Source: Mycolicibacter sp. MU0102
Lineage (GTDB): Bacteria; Actinomycetota; Actinomycetes; Mycobacteriales; Mycobacteriaceae
DNA: 64,000 nt
Assembly: GCF_963378105.1 (NCBI RefSeq)
Contig: NZ_OY726398.1
Location: forward strand, 2,914,001 to 2,978,000
Reading direction: 5' to 3'
Below, piece by piece: positions 57,580-64,000 of the stretch. The notes beneath the pieces were generated by a model, which saw nothing but the letters and a program-made list of their open reading frames with translations, was not told the origin of the DNA and ran no database searches. Position numbers and translations under genes: made by a program. Position 1 is the stretch's first letter, and each line of letters begins with the position of its first letter.

Positions 57580-58419
57580 ATGACGTCGGGCACTGCGATC
57601 CCCTCGGTCACCCTCAACGACGACCGCACGATGCCGACTCTGGGCATCGGGGTGGCCGAATTGTCCGAAGCCGAAACCGAGCGTGCGGTCTCGACCGCGC
57701 TCGAGTTGGGCTGTCGGTTGATCGACACCGCCAAGGTGTACGGCAACGAGGCCGCGGTGGGCCGAGCTGTCGCCGCGTCGGGGATCCCCCGCGAGGAGGT
57801 GTTCGTCACCACCAAGCTGGCCAACGCCGACCAGGGACTGACCGCCGCCATCGAAGCCTGCAAGGCCAGTCTGGAGCGGCTCGGAATGGACTATGTGGAC
57901 CTGTACCTGGTGCACTGGCCGGCTCCGTCGCTGGGTATGTACGTCGACAGCTACGGCGGCCTGATCCAGGCCAGGGAGCTGGGCCTGGCCCGGTCCATCG
58001 GGGTGTGCAACTTCACCGCGAATCACCTCGACGACGTGATCGACCTGGCATTCGAGACGCCGTCGGTCAACCAGATCGAGCTGCACCCGCTGCTCAACCA
58101 GGCTGAGTTGCGTGCCGCCAACGCCGAGCGCGGCATCATCACGCAGGCCTACAGCCCCCTGGCGGTGGGCCGGTTGCTTGAGCACCCGACCGTGACGGCG
58201 ATCGCCGGCGAATACGGCAAGACCCCGGCGCAGGTGCTGATCCGGTGGAGCCTGCAACTGGGCAATGTGGTGATCCCCCGGTCCGCTCAGCCCGAGCGCA
58301 TCGCGGCCAACCTCGACGTGTTCGGCTTCGAGCTGGCCGACGAGCACATGGAGAGCCTGGGCGGCCTCAATGACGGCACCCGGGTGCGGGAAGACCCGCT
58401 CACCTACACCGGCATCTGA
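57580..58419 (+). CDS. Aldo-keto reductase 2 (Rv2971 ortholog-like)
   Basis: A 279-residue aldo-keto reductase. Tetrad Asp49, Tyr54 (DTAKVYGNE), Lys79 (VTTKLAN), His112 (LVHWP). The start (MTSGTAIPSVTLNDDRTMPTLGIGVAELSEAE) and end (GLNDGTRVREDPLTYTGI) match recalled Rv2971 closely, more so than its neighbour. The two reductases make a tandem pair with 1 base between them. M. tuberculosis has one gene here, so the pair may have been present in the ancestor or arose by duplication. Confidence 0.93.
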   Translation: MTSGTAIPSVTLNDDRTMPTLGIGVAELSEAETERAVSTALELGCRLIDTAKVYGNEAAVGRAVAASGIPREEVFVTTKLANADQGLTAAIEACKASLERLGMDYVDLYLVHWPAPSLGMYVDSYGGLIQARELGLARSIGVCNFTANHLDDVIDLAFETPSVNQIELHPLLNQAELRAANAERGIITQAYSPLAVGRLLEHPTVTAIAGEYGKTPAQVLIRWSLQLGNVVIPRSAQPERIAANLDVFGFELADEHMESLGGLNDGTRVREDPLTYTGI

Positions 58420-58443
58420 TCCCGGCCGATCCGCACACGCGGG

Positions 58444-59040
58444 TCAGCGCGCAGACACGCGGCGGTTGATCCGCTCCACCAGCCGGGCCCGCGCTTGCGG
58501 CCACTCCTGCCCGATCACCGAGTAGACGATGGTGGTGCGCCAGGATCCGTCGCGGCGCCGGGCGTGGTTGCGCAGGTCGCCCTCTCGGGTGGCGCCGATG
58601 GCCTGCACCGCGCGCTGCGAGCGCTCGTTGAGGTTGTCGACGTTGAACTGCACCCGGCCCGCGCCCAGGGCGCCGAAGCAGTGGTCGAGCAGCAGCAGTT
58701 TCGACTCGGAGTTGACCGCCGAGCCGCGGACCCGCTGGGCCAGCCAGGTGCTGCCCACCGTCAGTCGGCGGTCCACCTCGCTCATGTCGTAGAGCGAGGT
58801 GGTCCCGACGATCTCGCCGGTGCTGACCTCGACCTGAGTCAGCACCTGATGATCCGACGCCAGCGCCGCGGACACCGAGGCTTCGGTGGGCGGCTCGGAG
58901 TGCTGGCCGTAGAGGAAATAGCGGGTGCACTCGGTGTCGAAGGCGTGGGCCAGTCCGCCGACATCGGCGAGCACCGTCGGTCGCAACAGCACATGCTTGC
59001 CAGGCAGCGTCGGCGTGGTACGCCAGTGGTCGATCGTCAT
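58444..59040 (-). CDS. GNAT family N-acetyltransferase
   Basis: A 198-residue GNAT of the RimJ/RimL type. The acetyl-CoA-binding stretch is about 85-130 (VGSTWLAQRVRGSAVNSESK), followed by FNVDNLNERSQRAVQAIGAT, which is typical. It begins MTIDHWRTTPTLPGKHVLL. The ATG is at 59038-59040. It lies between the convergent aldo-keto reductase and the HNH gene; M. tuberculosis has no gene here as far as I recall. The substrate is unknown (protein N-terminus or small amine). Confidence 0.88.
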   Translation of the reverse strand: MTIDHWRTTPTLPGKHVLLRPTVLADVGGLAHAFDTECTRYFLYGQHSEPPTEASVSAALASDHQVLTQVEVSTGEIVGTTSLYDMSEVDRRLTVGSTWLAQRVRGSAVNSESKLLLLDHCFGALGAGRVQFNVDNLNERSQRAVQAIGATREGDLRNHARRRDGSWRTTIVYSVIGQEWPQARARLVERINRRVSAR

Positions 59041-59048
59041 CGGCTCCC

Positions 59049-59762
59049 CTATCCGGTCGGGCAGGTGGCCGCTGCCTCACGCAGCACGTCGGCTGACGGC
59101 TGGTCGAGACGCAGCGCGTAGCCCCGCAGCACCGAAATGTAGGCAATGGCGTATTGGCACGCGAACGATTTATTCGGCGGCATCCACTGTCCAGGACCCG
59201 CATCGCCCTTGTCCTGGTTGCCCTGCCCGCCGACCGCCAGCAGGTTGGCCGGGTCGTTGGCGAAGCGCAATCGTTGCCGATACGGCCAGGCCGACGCCCC
59301 CATGTCCCAGGCGTAGGCCAGCGGCACGATGTGGTCGATCTGCACCGCCTCGCCGATCTTCGCGCCGCGGGTGAAGGCGACGACGGCGTTGGTGTAGGGG
59401 TCGTGCAGGGTTCCGGTGGCCACCGCATCCGGGCAGCGCTTGGTCGACACGTGCGTGATGTCCACCAGATCACGGTTGAGGATGTCGTCGCGGGTGTCGC
59501 AGCCGTTGTGACCGCCCGGCGCGTCGTTGTCGTCATCCCAGGCGTCGCCGAAAACCGAACGGCGGTAGTCGTAGCGGTGCGTACGGGCCGGAACGACGGT
59601 GATGCCGGCCAGGACATCGGCGCCGGCCGCCACCGTGGGCATGCCGGCCTGCGCCGCCAGGGCACGACTGCGATGGCCCACGGCCGACACCGTCTGGTAG
59701 GCCACCACGACGGCGAGCACCGCGGCCACGGCCAGCCACAGCAGGGTTTTACGACTGGTCAT
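59049..59762 (-). CDS. Exported HNH/DUF1524 nuclease-like protein (Rv2972c-like)
   Basis: A 237-residue protein with an N-terminal hydrophobic segment (about 6-22, LLWLAVAAVLAVVVAYQTV), either a signal or an anchor. The DUF1524/HNH motif is VQIDHIVPLAYAWDMG, and later FANDPANLLAVGGQGNQDK completes the fold. The family has non-specific nuclease members exported from the cell. It corresponds to Rv2972c. The ATG at 59760-59762 overlaps the recG stop (59759) by 4 bases. Confidence 0.9.
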   Translation of the reverse strand: MTSRKTLLWLAVAAVLAVVVAYQTVSAVGHRSRALAAQAGMPTVAAGADVLAGITVVPARTHRYDYRRSVFGDAWDDDNDAPGGHNGCDTRDDILNRDLVDITHVSTKRCPDAVATGTLHDPYTNAVVAFTRGAKIGEAVQIDHIVPLAYAWDMGASAWPYRQRLRFANDPANLLAVGGQGNQDKGDAGPGQWMPPNKSFACQYAIAYISVLRGYALRLDQPSADVLREAAATCPTG

Positions 59763-61987
59763 GATTTGTCCAGGTAGTCGATGTCGGTGAAATGCGCGGC
59801 GAGCGTTGCCAATCCGGGATCATCCGGGTTGGACTCCCAGGCCTGCATGCAGAAAGCGCGGGCCGCCTCGATCACCTCGCCGTGGTCGGCCAGCGACAAC
59901 AGCTTCAAGCCGCCTCGCCAGCCGGACTGGTTGCGGCCCAACACATCTCCCTCGCCACGCTCGGCCAGGTCCAGATCGGCCAAGGCGAATCCGTCCAAGG
60001 TGCCTGCGACGGCCTTCAGGCGCTGCCCCGCCTTGGATCCCGGACCGCTGGAGGTCACCAGCAGGCAGAGGCTGGCATGCTTGCCGCGGCCGATCCGGCC
60101 GCGAAGCTGGTGCAGCTGGCTGATACCGAACCAGTCGGCGTCGGCGATCAGCATGACGGTGGCATTGGGTACGTCGACACCGACCTCGATGACTGTGGTG
60201 CAGACCAGCACGTCGATCCCACCGCTGCGGAACGCCGTCATCACCGCGTCCTTCTCGTCCCCGGTCAGCCGCCCGTGCATCAAGCCCAGCCGCAGCCCCG
60301 ACAGCGGCCCGGCTCGCAGCTGATCGAACAGCCCCACCGCGGTGGCCGAGGTTCGGCCGCCCTCATCGGCTGAACCGGGTTTGCTCGGCTCGTCGGTCTC
60401 GTCGATGCGGGGTGCCGCCACGTAGGCCTGCCGTCCGGCCGTCACTTCCTCGCGGATCCGCGCCCAAGCCCGATCCAGCCAGGCCGGCTTGTCCTTGACG
60501 AAGATCACCGAGCTCGCGATCGGCTGGCGGCCGCGGGGCAGCTCGCGCAACGTGGAGGTCTCCAGATCGCCGTATACGGTGAGCGCCACCGTGCGTGGAA
60601 TCGGGGTGGCGGTCATCACCAGCAGGTGCGGAGTAATGCCGTCGGGAGCTTTGGCGCGCAACTGATCTCGCTGCTCGACGCCGAATCGATGTTGTTCGTC
60701 GACGACCACCATGCCCAGGTTGTCGAATTCGACAGCGTCGACCAGCAGGGCGTGCGTGCCCACGACGATGCCGGCCCGGCCGCTGGCGATCTCGGCGCGA
60801 GCCTGCTTCTTGGCAGCCGCGGACATCGAGCCCGTGAGCAGCGCCACCGCGGTGGCATTGTCGGCCTCGCCCAATTGACCGCCGAGCGCCAGCGGCCCGA
60901 GCATGTCGCGGATCGATCGGGCGTGTTGGGCAGCAAGGACTTCGGTGGGTGCCAACAGGGCGCACTGATAGCCGGCATCAACCAGTTGCAGCATCGCCAG
61001 CAGCGCGACGATCGTCTTACCCGAGCCGACCTCGCCCTGCAGCAGCCGATTCATCGGACGGCTGGCGGCCAGTTCGCCTTCGAGCACGCCGAGCACCTCG
61101 CGTTGTCCGGTGGTCAGCTCGAACGGCAGCCGCCGCAACAGTTCTGCGACCATTCCGTTGTCACGGCGCGGTGCCGGTGGCCCGGATTCGGACAATTCAC
61201 CGTTCCGACGCATCGCCAACGCCCACTGCAGACCGAACGCCTCGTCGACGGCCAGCCGAGCCCGGGCGCGGTCCCGTTCGGCGGCGTTCTCCGACAGGTG
61301 GATTGCGCGCAGCGCTTCGTCTTCGCCGAGCAGATCCCGTTCGGTGCGCACCGCAGCCGGCAGCGGGTCCGGGACCGGATCGAGCACGTCGAGCACCTGC
61401 CGCACGCAGTTGAAGATGTCCCAGCTCTGCAGTTTTGCGGTCGCCGGGTAGATCGGGTAGCAGCTGCGCTCGAAGTCCGACTGGTTGACCTGCCCGCTGA
61501 CCTTTTGCGATGCATCGGCGATGTTGCGCAGCGAACTGCTGCCGAAGTTGCGATCGTGGTCTGCACCGTCGGCTTCCTTGAGTACCAGGAAGTCCGGATG
61601 GGTGAGCTGGATCGCGCCCCGAAACAGTTTGACCTCACCGGACAACATCACCCGGGTGCCGGGGGTCAACCGCCAGCGCAGGCCTTTGGGGTTGAAGAAC
61701 GTCGCACTGACCTTGTTGCGGCCGCTACCGACGGTGACAGCGAGGTATTTTCCGTTGCGCCGCTGCATGTCTTTGAGCACCGCTGAGCTAATGGTGTCGA
61801 CGATGGTGATGTGGTCGCCTTCGGCGGGGCGGCTGTCCTCCGCACCGCGCACCCCGGTGCCTTCGACATAGCTACGCGGGTAGTGCCGCAGCAGGTCCCC
61901 GACGGTGCGGATGCCGAAGCATTCGTCGAGTTTGTTGGCGGCATCGGAGCCGACGATGAAATCCAGCCGGTCGGCAGAGGTGACCAT
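59759..61987 (-). CDS. recG: ATP-dependent DNA helicase RecG
   Basis: A 742-residue RecG, which reverses stalled forks and branch-migrates junctions. An N-terminal wedge (about 60-170) is followed by SF2 helicase motifs: Walker A LLQGEVGSGKTIVALLAM, Walker B DEQHRFGVEQR, VMTATPIPRTVAL, and motif VI region HQLRGRIGRGKHASLC. The C-terminal TRG-like end is present. It corresponds to Rv2973c. The ATG is at 61985-61987, 2 bases after the DAK2 gene. Confidence 0.95.
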   Translation of the reverse strand: MVTSADRLDFIVGSDAANKLDECFGIRTVGDLLRHYPRSYVEGTGVRGAEDSRPAEGDHITIVDTISSAVLKDMQRRNGKYLAVTVGSGRNKVSATFFNPKGLRWRLTPGTRVMLSGEVKLFRGAIQLTHPDFLVLKEADGADHDRNFGSSSLRNIADASQKVSGQVNQSDFERSCYPIYPATAKLQSWDIFNCVRQVLDVLDPVPDPLPAAVRTERDLLGEDEALRAIHLSENAAERDRARARLAVDEAFGLQWALAMRRNGELSESGPPAPRRDNGMVAELLRRLPFELTTGQREVLGVLEGELAASRPMNRLLQGEVGSGKTIVALLAMLQLVDAGYQCALLAPTEVLAAQHARSIRDMLGPLALGGQLGEADNATAVALLTGSMSAAAKKQARAEIASGRAGIVVGTHALLVDAVEFDNLGMVVVDEQHRFGVEQRDQLRAKAPDGITPHLLVMTATPIPRTVALTVYGDLETSTLRELPRGRQPIASSVIFVKDKPAWLDRAWARIREEVTAGRQAYVAAPRIDETDEPSKPGSADEGGRTSATAVGLFDQLRAGPLSGLRLGLMHGRLTGDEKDAVMTAFRSGGIDVLVCTTVIEVGVDVPNATVMLIADADWFGISQLHQLRGRIGRGKHASLCLLVTSSGPGSKAGQRLKAVAGTLDGFALADLDLAERGEGDVLGRNQSGWRGGLKLLSLADHGEVIEAARAFCMQAWESNPDDPGLATLAAHFTDIDYLDKS

Positions 61988-61989
61988 CG

Positions 61990-63645
61990 CTACTCGACCC
62001 CGATCAGCAGCGCGTCCCCCCGATGGCCGGTGAAGTAGGTCGCCAGTTCGGTTCCCGGGTGCTGGTCATGCACATGGCGGGCCAAGACGTCCATGACATC
62101 TTCCTCTAGCCCATCGATGCCCGCCCCGAACAACACCGTCACCAGTTCACCGCCGGCCGCCAGCAGCAGGTCGATCAGGCCGATCGCCGCGGCGCCGACA
62201 TTGCGGGCCACGATCAGCACCTCATCACCGGCGATGCCCAAGCCGTCACCGGGCCGGCAGGAACCGGCCCAGGTCAGCGCCTGTTCGGTGGCGACCCGCA
62301 CCGATCCGAGCCGGGTGCTGCCGGCAGCTCGGGCCATGGTGTAGCCGTCGTCGACCACCGGACGGCCAGGATCGTGGACCGCCAACGCCGACAGCCCCTG
62401 CACCATCGAGCCGGTCGGCACCGGCACCACGTCGATACCCCAGCCGATGGCCGCGGTACAGCCCGCCACCAGTTCCTCGGCGGCGACATAGCCGTTGGGC
62501 AGCAACATCACCTGCGCTGCGCCGGTGTCCACCACTGCCCGCAGCAGCTGCTGGGCGGTGACCATCATGACCGGCTCGGCACTGTGCGGGTCGGGCCGCA
62601 GGACGCACGCACCTTCGGAGTCGAACAGCGCCTCGGCGCCGTCGCCGTCGACCACGGCCAGCACCGCACGCTCCCGCGCCCAGCTGCCCGGGGACGGACC
62701 GGCGGCACCGGCCAGGGCCGAGATCTGGATACGCCGTGGCCGGCCGAAGGCCAGGCCCGCCTCGACGGCGGCACCGGCGTCATCGGTGTGCACGTGCACC
62801 GAATATCCGCCGACCACCCCCGAGGTGGCGATTGCCACAGATTCCCCGAGCTGATTCAGCCGTTCACGCAGCGCTTCGGTGTCTTCGGGAGCGCACTCAC
62901 CAAGCAGGTACATGACCTCGAACTGCGGCGCGGGAGCCTCGGTGCCGGCCTCCGGCGGCCGCGGGCACGGCGCGGGCCGGTAGGGCGCCCGTACGGGCGC
63001 CTGCCCGGTGATCGTCGATCGCAGCGCGTCGAGCAGCACCAGCAGGCCGCGGCCGCCCGCGTCGACCACCCCGGCCTCGGCGAGCACGTCGAGCTGCGCG
63101 GTGGTCGCCTCCAGCGCCTGAGCGGCCGCGTCAGTGCCGGCCACCAGCGCCGGGCCCAACTCGGCTCCGCTGGCCGCGCACTGTTCGACGGCCGCGGCGG
63201 CGGCCTGCAACACCGACACGATGGTGCCCGGAACCTCGCGGCCGCCCATCGAGGTGACCACCAGTTCGACCCCGTGCCGCAGACCTGCGCCGAGCAGGGC
63301 GGAGTCGATGACGCTGACGCCGGTGTCGGCTGCGGTCACATCGGCCAGGCCGCGCAGGATCTGCGACAGGATCACCCCGGAGTTGCCGCGCGCACCGTGC
63401 AGTGCCCCGGATGAGAGGGCGGCCGCGACCCGGCGCACCTCGCCCGAGGCGGCCTCGGTGTTGGCTTCGGCCAGGGCCGAACGCATGGTGAACAGCATGT
63501 TTGTTCCGGTGTCGGAATCGGCGACCGGGAAGACATTGAGCTGGTTGATCTCGTCGGTGTGGGTGATCAGGTCACCGACGGCGGTGTGTGCCCAGTCCCG
63601 CAAGGTCGCCGCATCCAGCCGACGATCGGGGTTGCCCACCTCCAC
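61990..63645 (-). CDS. DAK2/FakA-like fatty-acid kinase-type protein
   Basis: A 551-residue protein with an N-terminal DhaL (DAK2) domain, about 1-215. The nucleotide-binding residues lie in DSDTGTN (43-49) and GARGNSG (84-90). A middle and C-terminal part (about 230-551) with YLLGECAPEDTEALRERL and VHVHTDDAGAAVEAGLAFG resembles FakA/YloV. FakA works with a DegV-type fatty-acid binder (FakB). In M. tuberculosis the same place is occupied by two ORFs, Rv2974c and Rv2975c; here they are one continuous gene. The start is ATG or a near equivalent at 63643-63645. It is divergent from rpmB. Confidence 0.88.
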   Translation of the reverse strand: MEVGNPDRRLDAATLRDWAHTAVGDLITHTDEINQLNVFPVADSDTGTNMLFTMRSALAEANTEAASGEVRRVAAALSSGALHGARGNSGVILSQILRGLADVTAADTGVSVIDSALLGAGLRHGVELVVTSMGGREVPGTIVSVLQAAAAAVEQCAASGAELGPALVAGTDAAAQALEATTAQLDVLAEAGVVDAGGRGLLVLLDALRSTITGQAPVRAPYRPAPCPRPPEAGTEAPAPQFEVMYLLGECAPEDTEALRERLNQLGESVAIATSGVVGGYSVHVHTDDAGAAVEAGLAFGRPRRIQISALAGAAGPSPGSWARERAVLAVVDGDGAEALFDSEGACVLRPDPHSAEPVMMVTAQQLLRAVVDTGAAQVMLLPNGYVAAEELVAGCTAAIGWGIDVVPVPTGSMVQGLSALAVHDPGRPVVDDGYTMARAAGSTRLGSVRVATEQALTWAGSCRPGDGLGIAGDEVLIVARNVGAAAIGLIDLLLAAGGELVTVLFGAGIDGLEEDVMDVLARHVHDQHPGTELATYFTGHRGDALLIGVE

Positions 63646-63833
63646 CCACCTTCCTGCCGACCACCTTCGGTGGCCGCAAGCCTAATCACTCCCGGCGACA
63701 GCACAGGTCACGTCCGTCCGCCCGCGATAGGGCGTTTTGGAGGTTGCCCCGCCGGGCGGGTATCCTGATCAGGTTGTCGGGCCACCCGCTGAGGTCGTTG
63801 GCCCTCAAGCAGACGTTTTGAGGAGTGTCACAT

Positions 63834-64000
63834 ATGGCTGCCGTGTGCGATATCTGCGGAAAGGGCCCCGGCTTCGGTAAGTCGGTATCCCACTCGCACC
63901 GTCGGACCAGCCGTCGGTGGGACCCGAACATTCAGGTTGTGCACGCCGCGCGTCCCGGCGGCAACAAGCAGCGCCTGAACGCCTGCACCTCGTGCATCAA
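63834..64000 (+). CDS. rpmB: 50S ribosomal protein L28 (N-terminal part, cut by window edge)
   Basis: The first 55 codons of L28 are visible: MAAVCDICGKGPGFGKSVSH, TSRRWDPNIQVVHAARPGG, and CTSCIK at the edge. The CxxC pairs CDIC and CTSC mark the zinc-binding form. The start at 63834 follows GAGGAG (63820-63825). The 188-base gap before it holds its promoter, divergent from the DAK2 gene. Confidence 0.95.
   Translation, partial: MAAVCDICGKGPGFGKSVSHSHRRTSRRWDPNIQVVHAARPGGNKQRLNACTSCI

Noticed and set aside
1..64000. Transposase, integrase, phage genes or tRNA genes
   Set aside because: None was recognised in any frame or intergenic gap; the insertions (17821-20155, 23456-31846, 37571-40990, 45091-49743) show no flanking inverted repeats or integration sites that I could see.

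Overview
The window is mycobacterial chromosome. The evidence is high G+C content, a PE/PPE pair, a PGRS-repeat protein, WS/DGAT acyltransferases, SepIVA, LppW, LipN and VirS, and long runs of gene order matching the Mycobacterium tuberculosis Rv2901c-Rv2927c and Rv2964-Rv2975c segments. The phthiocerol dimycocerosate (PDIM) locus that separates those segments in M. tuberculosis is absent: sepIVA lies directly beside purU. This points to a non-tuberculous mycobacterium. Gene names rest on recalled family sequences, not on a database search.

Layout. 1-7724: a mymA-like lipid operon (sadH-like SDR, FadE25-like acyl-CoA dehydrogenase, carboxylesterase, two WS/DGATs, start of fadD13) read leftward from a divergent virS regulator; most of its genes overlap by 1 or 4 bases. 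7737-17481: conserved housekeeping block (DUF2469, rnhB, lepB, rplS, lppW, trmD, rimM, khpA, rpsP, an Rv2910c-like gene, dacB2, an amidohydrolase, ffh). 17821-20155: inserted PE8/PPE15-like pair plus a small exported protein. 20596-23306: a truncated glnD, then glnB and amt. 23456-31846: accessory island with two Sec-exported proteins built from PE/PPE-associated modules (a PGRS protein and a PE-PPE-type esterase), SDR, NUDIX, SpoIIAA-like, GntR plus methyltransferase, and a GH6 glucanase. 31904-37521: ftsY, smc, acyP, OsmC. 37571-40990: a 55-bp tandem repeat and a small accessory group. 41010-43965: fpg, rnc, DUF177, sepIVA. 44109-45050: purU. 45091-49743: a GXWXG-domain protein and a TetR-controlled DUF1989/DUF1989/half-carboxylase operon. 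49755-64000: coaD, rsmD, pyc, VKOR, DsbA-like, lipN, two aldo-keto reductases, GNAT, HNH, recG, a DAK2/FakA-like protein and the start of rpmB.

Working together. The first operon probably handles fatty acyl chains (activation, dehydrogenation, esterification into wax or triacylglycerol) under VirS. The ribosome, SRP and tRNA-modification genes form a translation and secretion block, with ffh and ftsY both present. The nitrogen-sensing set is altered: PII keeps its modifiable tyrosine, but GlnD has lost its HD and ACT domains. The DUF1989 operon looks like half of a guanidine/urea carboxylase pathway, with the carboxyltransferase part present and the biotin carboxylase and biotin carrier parts missing.

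The most unusual items are the half carboxylase with its two carboxyguanidine-deiminase-like partners, the truncated glnD beside a PE/PPE insertion, the PGRS protein that carries a Sec signal peptide instead of a PE domain, the rewired mymA operon with 21-bp-spaced direct repeats in its control region, and a 55-bp VNTR-like repeat.
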